From NCBI GenBank assembly GCA_001798265.1, contig MGRR01000025.1, positions 1-8,633 on the forward strand: 8,633 bases of DNA, written 5' to 3'. Positions 1 through 6,344 of this stretch are shown here, piece after piece. This DNA is from Deltaproteobacteria bacterium RIFCSPHIGHO2_12_FULL_43_9. Its GTDB lineage: Bacteria > Bdellovibrionota > O2-12-FULL-43-9. The notes below the pieces were generated by a model. The model saw only the letters and a program-made list of their open reading frames with translations, did no database searches and was not told where the DNA came from. How positions within the stretch are numbered: position 1 is the first letter of the stretch; every line of letters begins with the position of its first letter. Made by a program: the position numbers and the translations under genes.

Positions 1-165
1 GTAATCATCTACATTCCTCACCCCCCGCAACAATTCAGCAATTATGAGATCGACCAATACAACCTTGTTGGACTCGATCAATGGGATTACAAGTTTTTGA
101 ATTTTTGGATTTTTTCTCTCGATCTCAATCCAGATTGAGGTATCAAGAATATATTTACCTATCAT
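1..165 (-). CDS. vapC: VapC-family PIN-domain toxin, C-terminus cut by window edge
   Basis: Only the first 55 residues are present; the reading frame is open to base 1. The start MIGKYILDTSIWIE is the classic beginning of a VapC PIN domain, with the first metal-binding aspartate at D8 in ILDTS and the conserved glutamate at E44 in the AELLRG motif. VapC toxins are Mg2+-dependent endoribonucleases that cut tRNA or rRNA and are held inactive by a cognate VapB. The ATG at 165 lies inside the 3' end of vapB, giving an 11-base overlap, the usual translational coupling of such pairs. The remaining catalytic acids fall outside the window, so intactness of the toxin cannot be judged. Confidence 0.88.
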   Translation of the reverse strand, partial: MIGKYILDTSIWIEIERKNPKIQKLVIPLIESNKVVLVDLIIAELLRGVRNVDDY

Positions 166-361
166 GACGCCTAAGTCTTAGTGGATTGAAACCTTTATGG
201 AATTCTATTTCCTGTAAAAGTTTGATTGCATTTCTTTGCCTTGCTGCTCTAAAAAAGAATTTTAAGGCTTTATTTACTGCTTTCTGACCAGTCTTTTCGC
301 CCGTTAAACTTTTCAATTTTTTAATCTCATCTGTTGCAATTTTTATATTTGCATTGCCCAT
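155..361 (-). CDS. vapB: VapB-type antitoxin of a vapBC pair
   Basis: This 68-residue protein is basic and helical (MGNANIKIATDEIKKLKSLTG at the N-terminus), fitting the VapB antitoxins: an N-terminal DNA-binding and dimerisation part, then a C-terminal tail that blocks the PIN toxin. Its place directly upstream of, and overlapping, a VapC frame is the main support. I chose the ATG at 361 over an in-frame TTG at 373 because a GGGGA ribosome-binding site lies 5 bases before the ATG. The length is normal for the family. A perfect 8-bp-arm inverted repeat overlapping the promoter upstream implies autoregulation by the VapBC complex. The exact VapB subfamily cannot be assigned without a search. 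Confidence 0.82.
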   Translation of the reverse strand: MGNANIKIATDEIKKLKSLTGEKTGQKAVNKALKFFFRAARQRNAIKLLQEIEFHKGFNPLRLRRHDR

Positions 362-373
362 CGTAGTCCCCAA

Positions 374-399
374 GTGTAATAATATTTATTATATTACAC
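374..399. promoter_or_regulatory. Candidate VapB(C) operator palindrome
   Basis: An inverted repeat with arms GTGTAATA (374-381) and TATTACAC (392-399) is separated by 10 AT-rich bases. It lies directly upstream of vapB and covers the predicted -10 box. Operators of this kind, one or two turns of palindrome over the promoter, are standard for autorepressed type II TA operons. The role is inferred from position and symmetry only. Confidence 0.6.
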
Positions 400-417
400 C
401 TTTTATTAACGCGTCAA
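388..417 (-). promoter_or_regulatory. Sigma70-type promoter for vapBC
   Basis: On the minus strand a TTGACG -35 box (412-417) and a perfect TATAAT -10 box (388-393) are separated by 18 bases. Transcription would start near 381, leaving a leader of about 20 bases before the vapB ATG at 361. The -10 box lies inside the operator palindrome, so bound VapBC should block it. Confidence 0.65.
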
Positions 418-427
418 GAAAAACTAA

Positions 428-462
428 TCCCTAAAAATTACAGCAGAGACAGTAACGGCTGT
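428..462 (-). terminator. Weak candidate terminator after csrA
   Basis: On the minus strand, about 80 bases past the csrA stop, a 5-bp stem ACAGC/GCTGT (458-462 and 440-444) with a 13-base loop is followed by AATTTTTAG. The stem is short and the T-run modest, so this is a marginal call. It is the only stem followed by a T-run that I see between csrA and vapB. Confidence 0.22.
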
Positions 463-542
463 TCTATATTTATCTAATTGAAAGGTTCTATTTGCGACCT
501 GGGCATGACAAAAGGACTGTGCACAACTTATGATTTGATCTA

Positions 543-779
543 CTACTCATCCTCAGCTTTGGCTAGCATTGGAGAAAATGGAATCTCTTTCTCCTTCGGT
601 TTATCACTAAGAGCGCTCTTTTTTTCAGCCCCCGGATAGATCTCTTCACGAAAGATCTTGCTTGACATCGGGGCCTGGATCCCTATTCTAACCTGCTTCC
701 CCTTTACCTGAACCACCATAATCTTTATTTCATCATTAATGATTATCGACTGACCACACTTTCGCGTTAGTACAAGCAT
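543..779 (-). CDS. csrA: Carbon storage regulator CsrA (RsmA)
   Basis: CsrA is a small homodimeric RNA-binding protein that recognises GGA motifs, often over ribosome-binding sites, and so changes translation or stability of target mRNAs. The 78 residues begin MLVLTRKCGQSIIINDEI and carry VKGKQVRIGIQAP at 25-37 and FREEIY at 43-48. The RNA-contacting L4, R6 and R44 are all kept. The residues before R44 (MSSKIF) differ from the usual acidic/hydrophobic stretch, and the tail after residue 49 is longer than in the 61-residue E. coli protein and lysine- then proline/acid-rich. AGAGGT lies 7 bases before the ATG. It is transcribed away from folD. No flagellar gene or fliW, the common csrA neighbours, is visible here. 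Confidence 0.95.
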   Translation of the reverse strand: MLVLTRKCGQSIIINDEIKIMVVQVKGKQVRIGIQAPMSSKIFREEIYPGAEKKSALSDKPKEKEIPFSPMLAKAEDE

Positions 780-841
780 AGTTGTAGACCTCTGTTGGTC
801 AGATCATTTGTGCGTTCACAACTTTTTTCTTCTATTTCAAT

Positions 842-871
842 AGATTACCATAAATACTTTTTGTCGATCAA
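842..871 (-). promoter_or_regulatory. Possible csrA promoter
   Basis: On the minus strand TTGATC (866-871) and TAATCT (842-847) are 18 bases apart, upstream of csrA. The match to sigma70 boxes is only partial (4 of 6 and 3 of 6), so this is tentative. I found no better candidate in the csrA/folD divergent region, and no convincing plus-strand promoter for folD. Confidence 0.25.
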
Positions 872-933
872 CAAGAAATGAGTGATTTTCGGAACGATTT
901 TTGATAAACATGGAAGATCAATCCGGAGACCCG

Positions 934-1791
934 ATGGGAAAGATTATCGATGGCAGGTCATTAGCACAAAAATTGAACAGCAGGCTGGGACGTGAGGTCA
1001 AAAAATTCCCAAAAGCATGGCCTAAACCAACCCTTGCGGTTGTATTGGTGGGGAATCATGAAGCAAGTGAGGTTTATGTAAGGCAGAAGGCCAAGGCCTG
1101 CAGTGCCGTTGGTATAAAATCGGTTGTCAGATTACTTCCATCTTCAACCAGTGAAAAAAAACTCCTGCGGTTAATCGACAGATTAAACAGATCGAAGCAT
1201 ATAAATGGCATTTTGGTGCAGCTACCACTCCCCAAACAGATAGATCCGAAAAAGGTTATTGGACATATCTCTCCAGACAAGGATGTAGATGGATTTCACC
1301 CGAACAACATGGGAAGGTTGTTTGGCAGCAACGATCCAAATCCACTTCTTCCATGTACTCCCCTGGGAATCATGGCGCTGTTAAATTCTACGAGGGTTAA
1401 AATTAGTGGTAAACATGCCGTTGTTGTTGGAAGAAGCCATATTGTTGGAAGGCCTATTGCGGAGCTTTTACTTCAAGCAGACGCAACCGTAACAATCTGC
1501 CACAGCCGCACAAAGAATCTCAAAAAGCATATCCATCATGGGGATATTGTCGTAGCAGCTGTCGGAAAACCACATATGGTCAAGGGCAGATGGCTAAAAA
1601 AGGGGGCAATTGCCATTGATGTTGGGATCTCACGTCTCGGCAACAAGAGGCTAGTTGGTGATATAGATTTTAAAACCGCCAAAAAAAGGTGCTCCTTTAT
1701 CACACCGGTCCCCGGTGGTGTTGGGCCCATGACCATTGCGATGTTGCTCGCCAATACTATTAAGGCATATAAGATACAAAAAGGGATTTAG
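934..1791 (+). CDS. folD: Bifunctional methylene-THF dehydrogenase / methenyl-THF cyclohydrolase
   Basis: FolD oxidises 5,10-methylene-THF to methenyl-THF with NADP+ and hydrolyses it to 10-formyl-THF in the cytosol, feeding purine and formyl-Met-tRNA synthesis. The frame could open at a TTG at 901, but GGAG at 925-928 sits 5 bases before the ATG at 934, and MGKIIDGRSLAQ matches the family start. This gives 285 residues, the usual length. Signatures in order: YVRQKAKA with catalytic K52, VQLPLP at 95-100, DKDVDGFH at 115-122 with substrate-binding D119, GRSHIVGRP at 166-174 (dinucleotide loop), and PGGVGPMT at 260-267. It is first in the glycine cleavage operon, 2 bp before gcvT, so it can process the methylene-THF that GcvT makes. 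Confidence 0.96.
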   Translation: MGKIIDGRSLAQKLNSRLGREVKKFPKAWPKPTLAVVLVGNHEASEVYVRQKAKACSAVGIKSVVRLLPSSTSEKKLLRLIDRLNRSKHINGILVQLPLPKQIDPKKVIGHISPDKDVDGFHPNNMGRLFGSNDPNPLLPCTPLGIMALLNSTRVKISGKHAVVVGRSHIVGRPIAELLLQADATVTICHSRTKNLKKHIHHGDIVVAAVGKPHMVKGRWLKKGAIAIDVGISRLGNKRLVGDIDFKTAKKRCSFITPVPGGVGPMTIAMLLANTIKAYKIQKGI

Positions 1792-1793
1792 AA

Positions 1794-2891
1794 ATGAGTA
1801 CGTTAAAAAGAACACCTCTTTTTGAGGCTCATAAAGAGGGGGGTGCGAGGCTTGTCCCATTTGCAGGCTGGGAGATGCCGGTCTCTTATTCTGGTGTCAT
1901 GGATGAACATCTGACTGTAAGAAAATCTGCCGGCTTATTCGATGTTTCACATATGGGGGAGATCCTGATCAGGGGGGAAGAGGCGGAGAGATGTTTAAAT
2001 TTTCTTCTCACAAATGATGTCTCACGACTTACCGATAAAAAAGCACTATACACGGTATCGTGCTACAAGGATGGTGGATCTGTTGATGATCTCATCGTCT
2101 ATAAAGTTTCCAAATCGGAATATCTTCTCTGTGTAAATGCATCAAATGTCGAGAAGGATTTTGAATGGTTTAAGGAGAATTCAAGGAATTTTAATGTAGC
2201 AATAACAAACGAGAGTGATAATTTTGCGCAGATTGCGCTTCAGGGGCCAAAATCGGATGAGATACTTCAGCCTTTAACCAATATCGATCTTGCATCGTTA
2301 ACATCATTTTATTTTAATTATGGAAAAATCGGCTCCTGTGAAGCGATGATCGCAAGAACAGGCTATACGGGGGAAAGGGGTGTAGAGCTCTACCTTGCAC
2401 CAAAAGACGCAATATATGTTTGGCACCTCCTTCTGGAAAAGGGTGGGGCATTGGGAATTAAGCCTATAGGGCTTGGTGCAAGGGACACCCTAAGATTAGA
2501 GATGGCGTACCCACTCTACGGACATGAGCTTAGCAAAACCATATCACCTATTGAGGCTAATTTAGGGTGGGTTGTGAAGCTTAAAAAGGGCAGTTTTATC
2601 GGGTCTGACACCTTAAGGGAACAGGTTGAAAAGGGGACCAAAAGGGGGTTAATAGGTTTAGAGATGATTGAAAAGGGTATTCCGAGGGAGGGCTATCCGA
2701 TTTTAGATTCTAACGGTAAAAAAATAGGAGCGGTTACCAGTGGAACCTTTTCACCATCACTGAATATAGGAATTGCCCTGGCGCTGGTAGACTCCAGATT
2801 TAAAGATGTAGGGACTGAAATATCGGTTGAAATAAGAGGAAAATCTGCTAAAGCTAGGGTCGTTCAGACCCCATTTTATAAACCTAACTAG
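1794..2891 (+). CDS. gcvT: Glycine cleavage T protein (aminomethyltransferase)
   Basis: GcvT takes the aminomethyl group from lipoylated GcvH, releases ammonia and gives 5,10-methylene-THF. The 365 residues run the full family length, from MSTLKRTPLFEAHKEGGARLVPFAGWEMPV. They include FDVSHMGE at 49-55, GGSVDDLIVYK at 94-104 with the Asp pair (98-99) that holds the catalytic acid, NASN at 115-118 and ARTGYTGERGVEL at 187-199. GLGARDTLRLEM (226-237) leads into the C-terminal barrel. The ATG is 2 bp after the folD stop, with AAGGGA as ribosome-binding site inside the folD end. The TAG stop is odd: its last G is the first base of the inverted-repeat element at 2891-3070, and removal of the element restores TAA without changing the protein. 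Confidence 0.97.
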   Translation: MSTLKRTPLFEAHKEGGARLVPFAGWEMPVSYSGVMDEHLTVRKSAGLFDVSHMGEILIRGEEAERCLNFLLTNDVSRLTDKKALYTVSCYKDGGSVDDLIVYKVSKSEYLLCVNASNVEKDFEWFKENSRNFNVAITNESDNFAQIALQGPKSDEILQPLTNIDLASLTSFYFNYGKIGSCEAMIARTGYTGERGVELYLAPKDAIYVWHLLLEKGGALGIKPIGLGARDTLRLEMAYPLYGHELSKTISPIEANLGWVVKLKKGSFIGSDTLREQVEKGTKRGLIGLEMIEKGIPREGYPILDSNGKKIGAVTSGTFSPSLNIGIALALVDSRFKDVGTEISVEIRGKSAKARVVQTPFYKPN

Positions 2892-3070
2892 GGGCTGTTG
2901 ATGTTTTGTTTTCGTTTCGAGGGGCAACACCTTGGACGTCGCAGTAAGGAAGGGTTCCAGAAATCGCCGCAGGTGTATCAATGGATACATTGAGGACGAT
3001 TTCTGGGTTCCTGACACAACTGAGACCCAAGGGGTTGACCCGCAGTAGGAAACAAAACGTCAACAGCCCC
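2891..3070. mobile_element. MITE-like 180-bp terminal-inverted-repeat insertion
   Basis: The ends are inverted repeats: left 2891-2911, starting GGGGCTGTTGATG, and right 3050-3070, ending CGTCAACAGCCCC. They match at 20 of 21 positions. The bases TA flank both sides (2889-2890 and 3071-3072), as a target duplication would. An alternative reading is a 3-bp CTA duplication with one end base shorter; both give the same ancestral sequence. The element has no credible gene, so it would need a transposase in trans. TA duplication is known for IS630/Tc1-mariner and for some IS5-group elements; I cannot choose between them. Further inside, 2921-2935 and 3027-3041 pair at 13 of 15 positions, and a central hairpin lies at 2957-3006, so the whole unit is close to one long hairpin. 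Confidence 0.8.
2957..3006. repeat. Central stem-loop of the inserted element
   Basis: CCAGAAATCG (2957-2966) is perfectly complementary to CGATTTCTGG (2997-3006). Inside it two competing perfect hairpins overlap: TGTATC/GATACA (2974-2979 with 2984-2989, loop AATG) and TCAATG/CATTGA (2978-2983 with 2988-2993, loop GATA). The RNA should be strongly structured on either strand. There is no T-run after the stem, so it does not look like an intrinsic terminator, which fits its place inside an operon. Confidence 0.75.
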
Positions 3071-3084
3071 TAAGCGAGTCGATT

Positions 3085-3495
3085 ATGAGTTATGAAATAC
3101 CGGACGATCTTTTTTATACAAAAGAGCATGAGTGGGCAAGACGCGAAGGAGACTTCGTTGTTGTAGGAATCAGCGCATATGCCCAGGAGTCTCTTGGTGA
3201 CATTGTGTTTATCGAGCTACCCAAAATCGGAGAAGAACTTTCGCAGAATGACACATTTGGCGTTGTGGAATCTGTGAAGGCTGTCTCAGACCTCTTCTCG
3301 CCAATCTCAGGGAAGGTTGTGGAGACCAATGGGACCGTCACCGAAACCCCTGAACTTATCAATCAGGATCCTTATGGAGAGGGATGGTTAATAAAACTTA
3401 CCATGGGTGACGATTCAGAACTTCATAACCTGATGAATGCCACTGAATATGAAGAGTATCTGGGACAAGAGGCGAAAGAGGCGACAGAACCCTAA
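3085..3495 (+). CDS. gcvH: Glycine cleavage H protein (lipoyl carrier)
   Basis: GcvH carries the aminomethyl group on a swinging lipoyl-lysine between the P, T and L proteins. The 136 residues include FYTKEHEWAR at 10-19, VGISAYAQESLGDIVFIELP at 27-46, and the lipoylation site VVESVKAVSDLFSP with acceptor K65, followed by GKVVETN. The acidic end GQEAKEATEP is normal for the family. The ribosome-binding site is poor: only AGCGAG lies before the ATG. In the ancestor without the inserted element, gcvH would have begun 11 bases after the gcvT stop, so coupled translation probably served it; now 193 bases separate them. gcvPA follows after 6 bases. Confidence 0.97.
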   Translation: MSYEIPDDLFYTKEHEWARREGDFVVVGISAYAQESLGDIVFIELPKIGEELSQNDTFGVVESVKAVSDLFSPISGKVVETNGTVTETPELINQDPYGEGWLIKLTMGDDSELHNLMNATEYEEYLGQEAKEATEP

Positions 3496-3501
3496 AGTTC
3501 T

Positions 3502-4872
3502 ATGGATTACACACCGCACACGGAAAAAAATATCAGAGAAATGCTTGATAAAATCGGTGTCAAAAACATCGATGATCTTTTCTCGAATATTCCGGATCAG
3601 ATTAAACTCAAACAACAACTGGATCTCCCACAACCACTCCCCGAGCCAGAGCTGGTCTCACATTGTAAAGAACTCTCATCGATAAATACCACCCTGAATG
3701 ACAAAGGCGCGCGAAGCCTTGTTGGATTTATTGGCGCCGGAACCTATCAGCATTTTATTCCAACTGTTGTCTCACAGCTTGCGGGAAGAGGTGAGTTTTT
3801 AACGGCGTACACCCCTTACCAGCCCGAGGTTTCACAGGGAACACTCCAGGCGGTGTTCGAATTTCAAACCTTCATTTGCCAATTAACAGGAATGGATGTC
3901 GCAAACGCGTCCATGTATGACGGGGCTTCCGCAACAGCGGAAGCGGTGTTGATGGCACACAGGATCTTAAAAAACAGATGTGGCGTTGTCTTCGCGCTGA
4001 CCCTGCACCCTGAATATCAAGAGGTCATCCGAACATACCTGTCACACTGGGAATCTTCGAATTTTCAAAAAATCGGCTGGACAAGCAGTGGAGAGATTGA
4101 TTTAGCGTTACTAAAAAAAGCTCTCGAGAAAGAACCTGCGGCCGTCGTAATACAGTCCCCAAACTTTTTTGGAATCATAGAACCCTTAAAAGAGGCGCTA
4201 GAATTAATTCATAAATCCGGGGCAATCGCCATAGTCGTAAATAACAATCCGACATCTTTGGGGCTTTTTGAGGCCCCGGGGAATCTTGGGGCAGATATTG
4301 TTGTTGGTGAAGCCCAGGCCTTTGGAAATGAGATCGGGTTTGGCGGACCCCATGTCGGTTTTTTTGCAACCAAGGATGAATTTGTCCGTACTATGCCGGG
4401 AAGGCTCGTCGGGGAAACAATGGACAATCGTGGGCAGAGGGCTTTCACCTTAACCCTCTCCACTCGAGAACAGCATATTCGCAGGGAGAGGGCCACATCA
4501 AATATATGCACAAATCAGGGAATATGCGCCCTAAAGGCATCAATTTATCTATCGCTGCTTGGGAAGGAAGGACTAAAACAGTTAGCATCATTAAATTATA
4601 GTAAAAGTGAATTCCTGAAATCCCTTTTGAAAAAAGAGGGTAAAATATCTTTCCCATTTAGTGGAACTACATACAATGAATTTGTACTAAAGCTCCACGG
4701 TAATGAGAATGAAACCTATAAAAAACTCATTAAGGAGGGTTTTATACCGGGTGTAACCTTAAGCCACTGGTATCCCGAGCTACCAAACCACCTTTTGATT
4801 AATGTTACGGAGATTCACCCAAAATCTGAATTAGAGAGGTTCACCGAGGCCTTAAGAAGGGTAGCAACATGA
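3502..4872 (+). CDS. gcvPA: Glycine dehydrogenase (decarboxylating) subunit 1
   Basis: This is the N-terminal-type half of the P protein, which in many bacteria and archaea is split in two; with GcvPB it forms the PLP enzyme that decarboxylates glycine and loads the remaining aminomethyl group on GcvH. The 456 residues start MDYTPHTEKNIREMLDKIGV, the standard GcvPA beginning. Family motifs are FIGAGTYQHFIP (76-87), YTPYQPEVSQGTLQ (103-116), NASMYDGASATAEA (135-148), GGPHVGFFA (281-289) and IRRERATSNICTNQ (326-339). GcvPA keeps the fold but not the Schiff-base lysine, which is in GcvPB. No strong Shine-Dalgarno precedes the ATG; coupling to gcvH, 6 bp upstream, is likely. The stop overlaps the gcvPB start as ATGA. 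Confidence 0.97.
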   Translation: MDYTPHTEKNIREMLDKIGVKNIDDLFSNIPDQIKLKQQLDLPQPLPEPELVSHCKELSSINTTLNDKGARSLVGFIGAGTYQHFIPTVVSQLAGRGEFLTAYTPYQPEVSQGTLQAVFEFQTFICQLTGMDVANASMYDGASATAEAVLMAHRILKNRCGVVFALTLHPEYQEVIRTYLSHWESSNFQKIGWTSSGEIDLALLKKALEKEPAAVVIQSPNFFGIIEPLKEALELIHKSGAIAIVVNNNPTSLGLFEAPGNLGADIVVGEAQAFGNEIGFGGPHVGFFATKDEFVRTMPGRLVGETMDNRGQRAFTLTLSTREQHIRRERATSNICTNQGICALKASIYLSLLGKEGLKQLASLNYSKSEFLKSLLKKEGKISFPFSGTTYNEFVLKLHGNENETYKKLIKEGFIPGVTLSHWYPELPNHLLINVTEIHPKSELERFTEALRRVAT

Positions 4873-6344
4873 GCGCCGGGCCTGGAAGAGCAGGACTTGT
4901 TTTGGCTGCAGAGCTTATATTCGAGAAGAGCCGGCCCGGAAGGCATGGCCTTTCGTTACCCGCTCTGGATGTTCCATTATCTTCACCGCCAAAAGCGCTG
5001 ACAAGAAAAGAGGATTGTAATCTTCCCGAGGTCAGCGAGCTTTGTGTAGTAAGGCACTTCACAAGACTTTCATCGTGGAATTTTGGAATCGATCTTGGAA
5101 GCTATCCTCTCGGCTCCTGCACAATGAAATACAATCCACGGGTTAATGAGGCTATAGCGCAACTCCCGGGATTCACCAATATCCACCCATACCAGCCTGA
5201 GGAGCTTTCCCAGGGGGCATTGCGTCTGATCTATGAACTAGAACACGCGCTCTCGGAGATAAGTGGAATGGATCGTGTCTCTCTGCAACCTGCTGCGGGA
5301 GCGCAGGGAGAGCTTGTTGGCGTTAAGATCATCCGTGCCTTCCATGAATCAAAAGGAAATCCCAGAAAAAAGATTCTTATTCCCGATACAGCGCATGGAA
5401 CAAATCCTGCCAGCTGCACCTTGGCAGGCTATGAAGTAGTTACAATTAAAACAGAAAATGGAATTCTTGAGAGCCACACTGTTGCAAAATTAATGGATAA
5501 CGATGTTGCAGCCTTAATGCTTACGAACCCAAATACCCTAGGCCTGTTTGAAACGGAGATTAAAGAGATAGCAAAGATCGTTCACGACAAAGGTGGACTC
5601 GTATACTGCGACGGCGCGAACCTGAATGCGATCATGGGGGTGGTAAAATTAGGTGAGCTCGGTATCGATGTGATGCATTTTAACCTTCATAAAACATTTT
5701 CCACCCCTCATGGAGGTGGCGGCCCCGGAGCCGGCCCTGTTGGCGTCAAAAAAATCCTGGCACCATTTCTACCATCCCCATTAGTAGAAAAGAGCAACGG
5801 TCTATATAAGATTTATCCCGTCGGGAAAAATTCAATCGGCAGAGTGAAGGGTTTCTTCGGAAACTTTCTTGTTCTAGTTCGCGCTTATGCCTATATAAGA
5901 GCGCTTGGAGCACCCGGATTAAAACGCACCTCCCAGATGGCAGTGCTAAATGCCAATTATATTAAAGCGAGATTAAAAGATTCCTATGATCTGCCTTTCG
6001 ATGAAATAGAAAAAAGACCTTGTATGCATGAAACCGTATTTACCGACAAGAAACAGCAACAATACGGAGTAACAACATTGGATATCGCCAAAAGGCTACT
6101 GGATAAAGGATTCCATCCTCCGACCATCTATTTCCCACTAGTTGTACATGGCGCTCTAATGATTGAACCTACCGAAACTGAATCGAAAGAGGAGATCGAC
6201 CAATTGGTAGACTCCTTAATAGAGATCTCCAATGAGGCGAAAGAGAACAAAAAGCTTCTGAAAGAAGCGCCGCATAATACCATTGTCGGCAGGGTTGACG
6301 AGGTGGGTGCTGCCAGGAAACCAAAGCTTCGCTGGCGTCCTTAG
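4869..6344 (+). CDS. gcvPB: Glycine dehydrogenase (decarboxylating) subunit 2
   Basis: This is the catalytic, PLP-binding half of the split P protein. The 491 residues carry PLGSCTMKYNPRVNE (80-94), QPAAGAQGE (140-148), DTAHGTNPASC (173-183), CDGANLNA (247-254) and HFNLHKTFSTPHGGGGPG (270-287), where K275 should form the Schiff base with PLP. The end, AARKPKLRWRP, is typical and shows the gene is full length. The ATG overlaps the gcvPA stop by 4 bases, with AGAAGGG at 4855-4861 as ribosome-binding site, so both subunits should be made in step. Its stop (6342-6344) interlocks with the stop of the opposing lipoprotein gene, leaving no room for a terminator between them. No gcvL (lipoamide dehydrogenase) follows. 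Confidence 0.97.
   Translation: MSAGPGRAGLVLAAELIFEKSRPGRHGLSLPALDVPLSSPPKALTRKEDCNLPEVSELCVVRHFTRLSSWNFGIDLGSYPLGSCTMKYNPRVNEAIAQLPGFTNIHPYQPEELSQGALRLIYELEHALSEISGMDRVSLQPAAGAQGELVGVKIIRAFHESKGNPRKKILIPDTAHGTNPASCTLAGYEVVTIKTENGILESHTVAKLMDNDVAALMLTNPNTLGLFETEIKEIAKIVHDKGGLVYCDGANLNAIMGVVKLGELGIDVMHFNLHKTFSTPHGGGGPGAGPVGVKKILAPFLPSPLVEKSNGLYKIYPVGKNSIGRVKGFFGNFLVLVRAYAYIRALGAPGLKRTSQMAVLNANYIKARLKDSYDLPFDEIEKRPCMHETVFTDKKQQQYGVTTLDIAKRLLDKGFHPPTIYFPLVVHGALMIEPTETESKEEIDQLVDSLIEISNEAKENKKLLKEAPHNTIVGRVDEVGAARKPKLRWRP

Noticed and set aside
515..828. Similar CACAACTT words at about 520 and 817 flanking csrA as attachment-like repeats
   Set aside because: The shared core is only about 8 bases with no further match, which is expected by chance.
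780..933. Glycine riboswitch upstream of folD-gcvT
   Set aside because: Glycine riboswitches often precede gcv operons, but this 154-base stretch is AT-rich and shows neither the GGAGAG-type stem bases nor a tandem aptamer pattern.
901..933. TTG at 901 as the folD start
   Set aside because: The 11 extra residues are not FolD-like, while the ATG at 934 has GGAG 5 bases upstream and gives the normal N-terminus.
1536..1860. Minus-strand frames opposite folD and gcvT
   Set aside because: Antisense shadows of well-identified genes, without a convincing ribosome-binding site or motifs.
2757..3017. Minus-strand open frame across the gcvT end and the element
   Set aside because: It is a chance frame antisense to gcvT and across the palindrome, with no family features.
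2891..3070. Intrinsic terminator between gcvT and gcvH
   Set aside because: Although strongly hairpin-forming, no stem is followed by a T-run on either strand, and the end repeats plus TA flanks point to an inserted element.
3437..3685. Plus-strand open frame over the gcvH/gcvPA junction
   Set aside because: Out-of-frame shadow of two certain genes; its basic, low-complexity translation resembles no protein family I know.
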